From a virus: 44,132 nucleotides of DNA. The stretch spans positions 1 through 44,132 of IMG/VR virus record IMGVR_UViG_3300037587_000383. One strand, given 5' to 3'. The notes beneath the pieces were generated by a model, which saw only the letters and a list, made by a program, of their open reading frames with translations, was not told where the DNA came from and searched no databases. A program made the position numbers and the translations under genes. How positions within the stretch are numbered: the first letter of the stretch is position 1; the number at the start of each line of letters is the position of its first letter. Below are positions 33,320 through 39,572 of this stretch, piece after piece.

Positions 33320-33717
33320 TGGACACTTCAGAGACTTATATTAAGATGTGCGAGAAGGCAGAGGAGATACAGGAGCAAAATCCATGTAATGCTAGTGATG
33401 GTAATGGCAAACCCTTATCCTTTGAAAAGGGCAACTGGTACAGTCATCATGGTCATGTTTATGTAGCGAAATATGACTACCTAATAGCTGGGTCTATCTG
33501 GCTACCCCGACAAGACCAACTTCAGGATATGTATGGAGATTATCATAAGTGCCTTGGTGCATTATATTGGTGGACTGAGTGTCATAAGATGTCTGGTAAA
33601 TATGATTACTGGGGATACGATAGCGATACATTTGAAACAATGGAACAACTATGGTTAGCGTTTGTAATGAAGGAGAAGTATAACAAAGTCTGGAATGGTG
33701 ATGAGTGGACAATATAA
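33319..33717 (+). CDS. Hypothetical aromatic-rich protein
   Basis: A 132-residue protein rich in Trp and Tyr, with GHVYVAKYDYLIAGSIWLPRQDQLQDM and MEQLWLAFVMKEKYNKVWNGDEW. The combination of a beta segment, a helix starting at WLPRQDQLQ and the final WNGDEW block is a pattern of widespread phage hypothetical proteins. No function known. Confidence 0.6.
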   Translation: MDTSETYIKMCEKAEEIQEQNPCNASDGNGKPLSFEKGNWYSHHGHVYVAKYDYLIAGSIWLPRQDQLQDMYGDYHKCLGALYWWTECHKMSGKYDYWGYDSDTFETMEQLWLAFVMKEKYNKVWNGDEWTI

Positions 33718-34172
33718 AGAATGAGTTTATGCTAGCCAGACTTGCTATGGCTGTAGACTGTGAAGGTAGTATCCTGCTTTGCAAGTACAATGACATCAGG
33801 AGATATACTGGAGTAAGGTACTACATCCAAGTCAATATATACAACACGAATGAAGAGTTTATTGATTGGATGGTAGATAACTTTGGATTCTCCAAATGGT
33901 CTGGTGCTAAGAGGACTAAGCCTAACCATAAGCAAGAGCACTTAGCGTATCTGTCAAGAGCCAAGGCTGAGGAGATATTATGGGGAGTTAGACCTTATCT
34001 AATAATAAAGAGCGCACTAGCAGAATTAGCGCTAGACCTACAAGATACAATGCAATATAATAGAGGAAAGAGCAAAGTACCAGATAATATCCTAGCTGAA
34101 AGAGAAAGATTATGGTTAGCTGCGAAAGAGCTAAACCGCAAAGGTAGGTATCCAGAATTGATATCTGGCTAA
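33705..34172 (+). CDS. LAGLIDADG-type protein, single motif
   Basis: A 155-residue protein. Residues 10-23 (LARLAMAVDCEGSI) match the LAGLIDADG motif form 'LAGFIDGEGSI'; a beta strand with aromatic residues (YYIQVNIYN) follows as in homing endonucleases. Only one motif, so it would act as a dimer. It is free-standing, not in an intron seen here. It overlaps the previous gene by 13 bp and its start has no convincing ribosome site; ATG at 33729 is an alternative. Such proteins cut DNA to spread, or act as regulators. Confidence 0.7.
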   Translation: MDNIKNEFMLARLAMAVDCEGSILLCKYNDIRRYTGVRYYIQVNIYNTNEEFIDWMVDNFGFSKWSGAKRTKPNHKQEHLAYLSRAKAEEILWGVRPYLIIKSALAELALDLQDTMQYNRGKSKVPDNILAERERLWLAAKELNRKGRYPELISG

Positions 34173-34645
34173 CTATTTGCCGTAAGACTGTACCCAAGTG
34201 CCACTACTGTAACGAACCCATCACCTTAGGCTCAGTTATGGTAGCAGGCAAATTATGGTTTAGGGCCTCTAAGGAAGGAGGTGAAGTAAGAAGATGGATA
34301 AAGCACTTCAGATGGCATGCTCAGAAGGAGACATGGGCAAGTCCAACGAACCCAGTGATACAATGCTGCTGGCTACTGGAGGGACTAGCATATCTAAAGG
34401 AACATCCACAGGCAGAGACAAGAGGGAGGAAACAACTACAATTAAGCAAAAAGAAAAAGGACGCAAGGCTAAAGCTCCTACGCCAAAGGGCAAGGCTGGT
34501 GCAAAAGTTAAAAACCTTGATGGAAGTCCCACTATCAGACCAGAGTCAAAAGGACACAGACGATATGATAAAGATAGGCAGCCAGATAGAGGAGCTGAAG
34601 GAAAGGATAGCACCCTTAGGCGGAGTGCCGCCGAGTTGGGAATAA
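34157..34645 (+). CDS. Zinc-knuckle basic protein with no canonical start
   Basis: The first ATG in this frame is at 34238, but a CHYC knuckle typical of the start of zinc proteins (KCHYCNEPITLG) is encoded just upstream. From the in-frame TAG at 34145 to 34238 there is no ATG, GTG or TTG. An ATT at 34157 follows AAAGGTAGGT at a suitable distance; alternatively a -1 frameshift from the overlapping LAGLIDADG gene could join them. I mark ATT provisionally. The C-terminal two-thirds are Lys/Arg-rich helices, like a coiled DNA-binding tail. Confidence 0.5.
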   Translation: MDIWLTICRKTVPKCHYCNEPITLGSVMVAGKLWFRASKEGGEVRRWIKHFRWHAQKETWASPTNPVIQCCWLLEGLAYLKEHPQAETRGRKQLQLSKKKKDARLKLLRQRARLVQKLKTLMEVPLSDQSQKDTDDMIKIGSQIEELKERIAPLGGVPPSWE

Positions 34646-34992
34646 GTTGGATAGGGAGCTACTGCCCTGATGGTCAGCCGCACTTCCTTATCGGTAGGCA
34701 CAACTTTGATGAAGGCGTTATACTCAACTGCAGAGGATGTGGGAAGAATCTGTGGCTTCCTACAGGTATGAGTGAGGCTACCAAGCTTGACCACTTGCTT
34801 GACCATTATGGAGCAAACAAGGGTTATCAGTTGTATCTGGATAAGCACAGGGAGGCTAAGTGCCTGGTAGCCAAGTTGCAGGACTTATGGTATGCTAAGG
34901 AAAGGATGGAGGACAATGAGGAGTTTATGAAGTTGATAATAAGTGTAATGGAGGATAAGGAATATGACAGGAAAGATAATCAAGTGGCGTAG
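34636..34992 (+). CDS. Zinc-ribbon protein with helical tail
   Basis: Start chosen at TTG 34636, 10 nt before the previous stop, with GGCGGAG upstream: 118 residues. It has CPDG and CRGCG knuckles and a long helix (EAKCLVAKLQDLWYAKERMEDNEEFMK). The frame is open further upstream to an ATG at 34294 with a strong AAGGAGGT site, which would add a 114-residue low-complexity N-terminus overlapping the previous gene; I regard the shorter form as more likely. Confidence 0.55.
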   Translation: MGISWIGSYCPDGQPHFLIGRHNFDEGVILNCRGCGKNLWLPTGMSEATKLDHLLDHYGANKGYQLYLDKHREAKCLVAKLQDLWYAKERMEDNEEFMKLIISVMEDKEYDRKDNQVA

Positions 34993-35323
34993 GAGTGATT
35001 TTGACAGTTACCAGGAGACTGCAAGGAAGACAGCAATATATCCTGATGTAGACAACAACCTTTGGTATCCTGCTCTCGGTCTAGCAGGTGAAGCTGGCGA
35101 GGTAGCCGAGAAGGTAAAGAAGATATACCGAGACTATGGAGGTGAAGTTAGCTCTAGTGTCAGGCACGATATTTGCATGGAACTTGGCGATGCCTTATGG
35201 TATATTGCTAACATAGCCTGTGAACTTCATGTAAGCCTTAGAGACATTGCTTACAGTAACATTACCAAGTTACAATCTCGTACTGGCCGAGATAAGATTC
35301 ATGGCGAAGGAGACAAGCGATGA
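34964..35323 (+). CDS. MazG-like nucleotide pyrophosphohydrolase
   Basis: A 119-residue protein with the MazG pattern: GLAGEAGEVAEKVKK gives the ExxE pair (Glu43, Glu46) and MELGDALWYIANIA the ExxD pair (Glu73, Asp76), which bind magnesium. MazG enzymes hydrolyse (d)NTPs to monophosphates, cleaning nucleotide pools or lowering alarmones. Phage-encoded copies are common. The start overlaps the upstream gene by 29 bp. Confidence 0.88.
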   Translation: MTGKIIKWRRSDFDSYQETARKTAIYPDVDNNLWYPALGLAGEAGEVAEKVKKIYRDYGGEVSSSVRHDICMELGDALWYIANIACELHVSLRDIAYSNITKLQSRTGRDKIHGEGDKR

Positions 35324-35406
35324 GCAACATACTAAAACAGAAGAGGCGAGCCAAGCAGAAACAAAAGGAGAATCGAGAGCACCGAAATGCTCTTAGAAGG
35401 AAGTGA
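35320..35406 (+). CDS. 28-residue very basic peptide
   Basis: The ATGA overlaps the MazG stop. Product MSNILKQKRRAKQKQKENRE... is a Lys/Arg/Gln-rich helix that could bind RNA. Supported only by overlap and spacing. Confidence 0.4.
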   Translation: MSNILKQKRRAKQKQKENREHRNALRRK

Positions 35407-35409
35407 GCG

Positions 35410-35658
35410 ATGATTGTAGCAACCATATTCAAAAAGGAAACTAAGGTAAGATTACATAGTCCTAACTACTCATCTCGAGTCAGCCATGACCCATGGGAAA
35501 GAGAACTAATAGAAGATCATACTATTACTGTAGCTTATGGAGACAGCATTAGTATAACACTAAGTGAAGATGAGGACAAGTGGCTTATAACTGTATCTAG
35601 CAAGGGAGTAACTACTTGCTCTATGTTCGCAGACCGTATTGAGAAAGGAGGCTACTAA
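35410..35658 (+). CDS. Small beta-rich hypothetical protein
   Basis: An 82-residue protein with alternating strands (DHTITVAYGDSISITLSEDEDKWLITVSSKGV). The stop shares a base with the next ATG. Shine-Dalgarno is GGAAG, moderate. Function unknown. Confidence 0.6.
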   Translation: MIVATIFKKETKVRLHSPNYSSRVSHDPWERELIEDHTITVAYGDSISITLSEDEDKWLITVSSKGVTTCSMFADRIEKGGY

Positions 35659-35996
35659 TGAAAGACTTTGAGTTATTTCAAAAGGAATTCAAGAAGTGGC
35701 AGAAGCTATTTGGACTAACTGGCTATAAGGTTTACTTCAAATATGAGCCAGATAAGGAATATTTTGCTGGTCTTACTGTTGACCAAACCAACATGGTAGC
35801 TACTGCAAAGCTAAACAGCAAGTTGCCTGATAAGGATGAACCCCATAAGGACATTAGGCAAAGTGCCAAGCACGAAGCGCTGCACTTATTAGTTTCTAGG
35901 TTAGAGAAGAATGGTCGGTATCGCTACATATCAGATAATGAAATATATGAGGCTACTGAGGAATTAGTAGTTAGGCTAGAAGGCTTGATTCCATAA
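35658..35996 (+). CDS. Zincin-like HExxH protein
   Basis: A 112-residue protein with H72-E73-x-x-H76 (AKHEALHLL) and a later Glu101/102 that could be the third zinc ligand. The layout (N-terminal FxxxWQxxFGLxGYKVYF, then a strand, then the HExxH helix) is a widespread small phage protein likely to have a minimal metallopeptidase fold. Substrate unknown. RBS AAAGGAGG. Confidence 0.68.
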   Translation: MKDFELFQKEFKKWQKLFGLTGYKVYFKYEPDKEYFAGLTVDQTNMVATAKLNSKLPDKDEPHKDIRQSAKHEALHLLVSRLEKNGRYRYISDNEIYEATEELVVRLEGLIP

Positions 35997-36006
35997 GGAG
36001 GCAACA

Positions 36007-36204
36007 ATGAGCATAGCAACAGTTTATATGTGTGATGAGTGTGGTATATCTAAAGCTTCAGATTGGTTAGGAGAACCAAAAGGATGGGTAAGGCTTGAAG
36101 CTCAAGCTAAGTGGGACGGGCATAACTATCATATCCACGAAGGTAAATGGGAGAAGTCGTTTTGCTCACTCAAGTGCTTCATTAAGTTTATGCAGCATCC
36201 TTGA
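36007..36204 (+). CDS. Small zinc-finger protein
   Basis: A 65-residue protein with CDEC near the start and CSLKC near the end (FCSLKCFIKFM), joined by a Trp-rich beta segment; probably a treble-clef type zinc fold. RBS AAGGAGG. Role unknown. Confidence 0.65.
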   Translation: MSIATVYMCDECGISKASDWLGEPKGWVRLEAQAKWDGHNYHIHEGKWEKSFCSLKCFIKFMQHP

Positions 36205-36213
36205 TAAGTTAAG

Positions 36214-36230
36214 TTTTACAAAACGTAAAA
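36214..36230. repeat. Short AT-rich inverted repeat
   Basis: TTTTAC (36214-36219) pairs with GTAAAA (36225-36230) across five bases, just after a stop codon. May assist transcript release together with the hairpin at 36276. Confidence 0.35.
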
Positions 36231-36275
36231 TCTCCGTTCTCTGATAGAATAATGTATAGCATATCAAACTTGTCT

Positions 36276-36302
36276 GACCGTATGGGGCGGTCTTTGTTCT
36301 TA
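36276..36302 (+). terminator. Rho-independent terminator
   Basis: GACCG (36276-36280) pairs with CGGTC (36288-36292), one extra G-U, followed by the T-rich tract TTTGTTCTT (36293-36301). Ends the transcript of the zinc-finger gene. Confidence 0.6.
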
Positions 36303-36447
36303 TATAACATAGGCGTATGCGATTTATGAGCATGGTAAATGTCCAGACCCCGAGCATGGCATGGCACGACCTACCATCATGCGAACTATTCTCATGGGAG
36401 CAGCTCATGCCACGAACTATACAGGCATGAGCCAATCATAGATGAGT

Positions 36448-36461
36448 AGCACAAATGTTCT
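36448..36461 (+). promoter_or_regulatory. LexA-like dyad box
   Basis: AGCACAAATGTTCT, an imperfect palindrome (ideal AGAACA-nn-TGTTCT). It ends 1 bp before the -35 box at 36463. Related copies lie at 36849-36862 and 36862-36875, also upstream of a promoter. Confidence 0.5.
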
Positions 36462-36462
36462 A

Positions 36463-36491
36463 TTGACAAATAGTTTGGGGTGTGATACAAT
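36463..36491 (+). promoter_or_regulatory. Rightward leaderless promoter
   Basis: TTGACA 36463-36468 and TACAAT 36486-36491, 17-bp spacer, extended TGA. The predicted start is 36498-36499, the A of the ATG; no Shine-Dalgarno site. Confidence 0.78.
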
Positions 36492-36498
36492 TACCATA

Positions 36499-36654
36499 AT
36501 GAGAACGAAAACGATTGCCGATTATGAAAAGGAAATCACCATCGCCTACATCAACGGCGAGAATGATAAAGCCCATCGGATTGAAGATGAGTTATACACG
36601 GCATATCCAAGGCACGCAATCGGCGATGTCCCCGACAAGGATGAGAATGATTAG
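36499..36654 (+). CDS. 51-residue hypothetical protein, leaderless gene
   Basis: An upstream in-frame ATG at 36442 lies before the promoter, so 36499 is the start. The product (MRTKTIADYEKEITIAYING...) is a charged helical protein. All Ile codons are ATT or ATC, unlike the ATA-rich neighbours, hinting at recent transfer. Function unknown. Confidence 0.65.
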   Translation: MRTKTIADYEKEITIAYINGENDKAHRIEDELYTAYPRHAIGDVPDKDEND

Positions 36655-36683
36655 AACATATGATATAATAATGGAGGTATAGT

Positions 36684-36845
36684 ATGCTAGAACAAATTAG
36701 GGAACTTGCCAAGTCCATACTTGGACAAACGGAAACAATCCGAGATTCATTCCCAGATGACCTGCCGAATGTATGGGCAGAACTATCACCAATGATTGAA
36801 AGCATAGAACGAGCAGCCCATACCATAATCAATAGCACTAAGTAA
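36684..36845 (+). CDS. 53-residue hypothetical protein
   Basis: A short frame with GGAGGT well placed before the ATG. Just upstream is TGATATAAT, an extended -10 without a clear -35. Product is an amphipathic helix-rich peptide (MLEQIRELAKSILGQTETIRD...). Arg codons are mixed. Function unknown. Confidence 0.55.
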   Translation: MLEQIRELAKSILGQTETIRDSFPDDLPNVWAELSPMIESIERAAHTIINSTK

Positions 36846-36848
36846 ATT

Positions 36849-36875
36849 AGCACAAATGCTCGGCACAAATGTTCT
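36849..36875 (+). promoter_or_regulatory. Two tandem LexA-like boxes
   Basis: AGCACAAATGCTCG (36849-36862) and GGCACAAATGTTCT (36862-36875) repeat at 13-bp spacing, about 33 bp upstream of the promoter at 36908. The core GCACAAATG is shared with 36448. Confidence 0.5.
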
Positions 36876-36907
36876 AACATTTTCTTTAACATTATGTCTA
36901 GAAAAGC

Positions 36908-36936
36908 TTGACAACCAGAACGATGTATGGTATGAT
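36908..36936 (+). promoter_or_regulatory. Rightward promoter
   Basis: TTGACA 36908-36913 and TATGAT 36931-36936, 17-bp spacer, extended TGG. The start should be near 36943, giving a leader of about 94 nt before the gene at 37037. Confidence 0.75.
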
Positions 36937-37036
36937 TATCATGTATTGAGAATCAATAACCACAGATTCATCAATATGGTTGGTAGTGGTAACAACCAGC
37001 ACTTTAACAATTGAATAAGAAAACGGAGGTGTATCT

Positions 37037-37597
37037 ATGGCGAAAGAAACCGCCAAAGAAAACACCACCACACCAGAACAAACGGAAGCCCCTGTTGCTA
37101 CCCCCGAGTTGACCATTGAACAACTCATGGCACAGATGCAAACGGCACTTGACGGCAAAGATTTCAAAGCCGTGTCCTCAATCAGTCGGCAGATAGACCA
37201 GCGCAACCGAGCCGTTGAGAAAGCAGCACTTGACGAGAAACGTGCCAAAGCAGATGAGATTGGCAAGATTGTACTAACAGCCATCACAAGTGCAGTTGAA
37301 GTGTTTGTCCGAGATGGCATACTTGACTCCTTTGATGGCGTATGGTTCTCATACGACTTTGGTGAGCAAGCGCCAACAATCCGTCTTGTAAAGACAGCGA
37401 CAAAAGCAACCCGTTCTGGTAATGGTGGTACAGGCAAAAAGTTCGACATATCAACTGACGATATGCTAAGCAAATTTGGTGAAGAACCTTACAAGGAATC
37501 AGGCATGACCTTTAAGGTGGCATACGATAGCAACACAGACAAGAATTGGAGATATGCTATTCGGACTGCCCTGCTTAAGAAACAAGGCATCATATAG
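37037..37597 (+). CDS. Hypothetical protein on its own transcription unit
   Basis: A 186-residue protein with GGAGGTG before the ATG and its own promoter and terminator. Residues 1-30 are Thr/Glu/Pro-rich, 30-90 a long charged helix, 95-186 beta-rich and then helical (DKNWRYAIRTALLKKQGII). Arg codons are nearly all CGN (one AGA), while most window genes prefer AGA/AGG. Strong separate expression and foreign codon use suggest an acquired gene with its own control. No family recognised. Confidence 0.68.
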   Translation: MAKETAKENTTTPEQTEAPVATPELTIEQLMAQMQTALDGKDFKAVSSISRQIDQRNRAVEKAALDEKRAKADEIGKIVLTAITSAVEVFVRDGILDSFDGVWFSYDFGEQAPTIRLVKTATKATRSGNGGTGKKFDISTDDMLSKFGEEPYKESGMTFKVAYDSNTDKNWRYAIRTALLKKQGII

Positions 37598-37604
37598 CAA
37601 GAAG

Positions 37605-37637
37605 GGGACTGTTAGTTACCGCAGTCCCTTTTCTTAT
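37605..37637 (+). terminator. Rho-independent terminator
   Basis: GGGACTG (37605-37611) pairs perfectly with CAGTCCC (37622-37628), then TTTTCTTAT. A 10-nt loop. Ends the transcript of the 186-residue gene. Confidence 0.85.
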
Positions 37638-37683
37638 GCTTTCAGAGACCGCAGAGAGTAAGGCAGTAAGTTGGTAGTTGCTT

Positions 37684-37755
37684 GTTGCACGATGCAACAG
37701 GACAGTTGACATATCGGATTAGTTGAGGTGATACCATGCAACAGGAAGGTTGACA
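37684..37755 (+). promoter_or_regulatory. Operator-like repeats around a promoter pair
   Basis: A perfect palindrome GTTGCA-CGA-TGCAAC (37684-37698) leads into ATGCAACAGGACAGTTGACA (37692-37711), which recurs with 18 of 20 identities at 37736-37755. Both copies end in TTGACA, so the region looks like a duplicated promoter upstream segment; only the second has a good -10. Confidence 0.55.
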
Positions 37756-37778
37756 AAGTAGATGGTATGTGATATAAT
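37750..37778 (+). promoter_or_regulatory. Rightward promoter, near-leaderless
   Basis: TTGACA 37750-37755 and TATAAT 37773-37778, 17-bp spacer, extended TGA. Predicted start near 37785, at most about 3 nt before the ATG at 37788, which has no Shine-Dalgarno site. Confidence 0.82.
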
Positions 37779-37787
37779 AGTGGTATA

Positions 37788-37970
37788 ATGGAAACAATGA
37801 GAAAGTGGAACTGTTTATGTGGAAGGCAAGCAACTCATACAGCATATCTTCCAGCGCCTAACATATTTGCAAGGTGCAAGCAAGTAATGGAACCTCACCG
37901 AGTATGCGAGTATCATGCTGCAAGGGCAAAGTTATATGAGTATGCAGTTGAGGAAGGAGTTAAGCTATGA
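37788..37970 (+). CDS. Small Cys/His protein, leaderless gene
   Basis: A 60-residue protein with CLC near the start, C in ARCKQ and HRVCEYH, a likely zinc site. Its ATG lies at the predicted transcription start. The stop overlaps the next start. Role unknown. Confidence 0.65.
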   Translation: METMRKWNCLCGRQATHTAYLPAPNIFARCKQVMEPHRVCEYHAARAKLYEYAVEEGVKL

Positions 37971-38041
37971 AGACAAAGTTACACAGATTCTACCTATATC
38001 TAAAGGATATATGGTACACTATCACTCGCCAGAATATATAG
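37967..38041 (+). CDS. 24-residue basic aromatic peptide
   Basis: ATGA overlaps the previous stop and AAGGAG precedes it. Product MKTKLHRFYLYLKDIWYTI... is short and aromatic. Real translation is plausible but unproven. Confidence 0.4.
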   Translation: MKTKLHRFYLYLKDIWYTITRQNI

Positions 38042-38057
38042 CAAGGGAGGTAACAAT

Positions 38058-38249
38058 ATGAACAGAGAACTACATGATGAGACCATGATAAACGATGAGG
38101 GCATACCAACACTCAATAGCAGTCCAGAAAGGAATGAGGTATGCAGGTACTGCCCTTACAACATTCACTTTTCTGATGGCACAGAGACCTGCGACCCTCC
38201 GATGGGAGAATGCAGGCAGGAGGTATCATGTCAATCAGGCAACTACTAA
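38058..38249 (+). CDS. Small Cys-rich protein
   Basis: A 63-residue protein with AAGGGAGGTAACA before the ATG; CRYC, then C in TETCDPP, MGECRQEVSC. Probably metal-binding. Function unknown. Confidence 0.55.
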   Translation: MNRELHDETMINDEGIPTLNSSPERNEVCRYCPYNIHFSDGTETCDPPMGECRQEVSCQSGNY

Positions 38250-38542
38250 CAAGGGCTGAACTACAACAAGTCAGCCAGTCAGACCGCAAGTACCTGAAGC
38301 GGAAGTTATCTGAGCACTGTACGCTGAACCGTATGCTCAACAAACCTATCAACCAGACCATACTTCACGAACTACAATGCTTGCTGGATAGTAAACCATT
38401 ACCTAGACAGGAAGCAGGGCAGTTCATACGAGGGCAGGTGAGTAGGTTGAGTGATGGTATCAGGCGACCATGTATAGTGAGGAAGATGACAGATGAGGAG
38501 ATGGTACGGTACGGACTGAAGGAGGGACAGCATGAGCAATAG
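38228..38542 (+). CDS. Basic hypothetical protein
   Basis: Start at ATG 38228 after AGGAGGTATC (an upstream ATG at 38210 lacks a site); 104 residues. Helical and basic (SDRKYLKRKLSEHCTLNRMLNKP). It overlaps both neighbours by about 10-20 bp. Function unknown. Confidence 0.6.
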   Translation: MSIRQLLTRAELQQVSQSDRKYLKRKLSEHCTLNRMLNKPINQTILHELQCLLDSKPLPRQEAGQFIRGQVSRLSDGIRRPCIVRKMTDEEMVRYGLKEGQHEQ

Positions 38543-39011
38543 ACCATTCGGCTGGGACTTACCACCAGGAGTCAACGTATCAGATATCCCAGGCAACAGG
38601 CCAGAAGACGAGGTATGGGATAATATATTAGACGACTTCTACACCAAGTTAGAAGAGAAGCATCAGGCTATGCTTGAGACACATATTGTACGATTCTGGG
38701 AGGAGATGTATGAAGTTGTTGACCAAGCTATTCAGTATGGTATTGAGCTTGGCAAGCTTGACCAGATGAAGTGTGAGCAGGAAGCTACATTCTATATGTT
38801 TCAGCACCTTCGGGAGTGCATCAACAAAGTCCGAAGCAGCTTCCCTGCACCAGACCACATATACACTCGTATACTTACCATTCTTAACAATGTAGAACAT
38901 GGCAAGGAGGGAGCGCACCATGAACATACACATCTTACGAGTCAACCGAACCCAGATTCAGCAGCAGGTAGTCCAGAACCTGATAGAGGCAGGGGTACTA
39001 GCCAAGAGTGA
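38532..39011 (+). CDS. Conserved phage protein with FGWDLPPGV motif
   Basis: A 159-residue protein starting MSNRPFGWDLPPGVNVSDIPG, a motif I know from many phage hypothetical proteins. The middle is helical; the end is His/Pro/Gly-rich. Its last 92 bases overlap the next gene in another frame. Function unknown. Confidence 0.65.
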   Translation: MSNRPFGWDLPPGVNVSDIPGNRPEDEVWDNILDDFYTKLEEKHQAMLETHIVRFWEEMYEVVDQAIQYGIELGKLDQMKCEQEATFYMFQHLRECINKVRSSFPAPDHIYTRILTILNNVEHGKEGAHHEHTHLTSQPNPDSAAGSPEPDRGRGTSQE

Positions 39012-39180
39012 GGCTGAGCATCAGATAACTGAGCTCGCCAAACTTGACGCAAAGGATTTGCTGACAGTACTGCTGGAGTCCCATCAGCTGAAGGAAGAGA
39101 CAGTGACAAAGGAATTGGCTGCTTGGATTGCAACTCAGTCCTACCGCATAGACCCAGCGACTATGAATAGTATGAACTAA
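38920..39180 (+). CDS. Hypothetical helical protein
   Basis: Start at 38920 after a perfect AAGGAGG (38904-38910), rather than the upstream 38899; 86 residues. It overlaps the previous gene by 92 bp out of frame. Helical, with NLIEAGVLAKSEAEHQITELAKLDAKDL. Function unknown. Confidence 0.6.
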   Translation: MNIHILRVNRTQIQQQVVQNLIEAGVLAKSEAEHQITELAKLDAKDLLTVLLESHQLKEETVTKELAAWIATQSYRIDPATMNSMN

Positions 39181-39191
39181 GGAGGTGAATC

Positions 39192-39572
39192 ATGTGCTTA
39201 GAAACAATAGAGAAGTTTACACCATGCAGAGTCGGTTACAAGGTTATGAGATGCGAGGATGGCGAACTGCATAGTGATGTTCGTTGGTGTAGCAGACCAA
39301 TACCTAGAGACGAATGGGTAGACGAGGCGGGCTTTCGCCCATGCTATCAGTTCAACAGTACCATTGACCTAGACAATGGCACTGGAACATATCCAGTAGG
39401 ATGGCATATCTTCCATACCAAGAAGGATGCTATTGACTGGGTGTTTGAGAATACACCTGAAGTGATTGTCAAGGTAGCAGTGAGAAGTCCGCTAGCCACA
39501 GGCCGTCAGGATGGAGGAGCAAAGGTAACTGTCGCCAAAGAAATTAAAATCCTTGAAGTACTAGCAGCATGA
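39192..39572 (+). CDS. Hypothetical phage protein
   Basis: A 126-residue protein, RBS AAGGAGGTGA. It contains GTYPVGWHIFHTKKDAIDWV, with a Trp/His-rich centre common to a widespread phage hypothetical family. Beta-rich end. Function unknown. Confidence 0.65.
   Translation: MCLETIEKFTPCRVGYKVMRCEDGELHSDVRWCSRPIPRDEWVDEAGFRPCYQFNSTIDLDNGTGTYPVGWHIFHTKKDAIDWVFENTPEVIVKVAVRSPLATGRQDGGAKVTVAKEIKILEVLAA

Larger units (their letters stand above)
36205..36498. other. 294-bp intergenic regulatory region
   Basis: Contains, in order, an AT-rich inverted repeat, a terminator, seven CATG tetramers between 36331 and 36429, a 9-bp perfect inverted repeat GCTCATGCC/GGCATGAGC (36403-36411 and 36424-36432, 12-nt loop), a LexA-like box (36448-36461) and a promoter. 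No gene seen. CGAACTAT occurs twice and GAGCATGG twice. Could be an operator cluster or replication-related site. Confidence 0.5.

Noticed and set aside
34130-34175. Programmed -1 frameshift linking LAGLIDADG gene and zinc protein
   Set aside because: No X-XXY-YYZ slippery heptamer was found in the overlap window, so a frameshift is kept only as an alternative to an ATT start.
36898-37473. 191-residue leftward open frame
   Set aside because: Antisense to the 186-residue gene that has promoter, ribosome site and terminator on the plus strand.
37736-37753. Five-codon frame ATGCAACAGGAAGGTTGA upstream of a promoter
   Set aside because: It lies before the likely transcription start at 37785 and is explained by the 20-bp promoter repeat.
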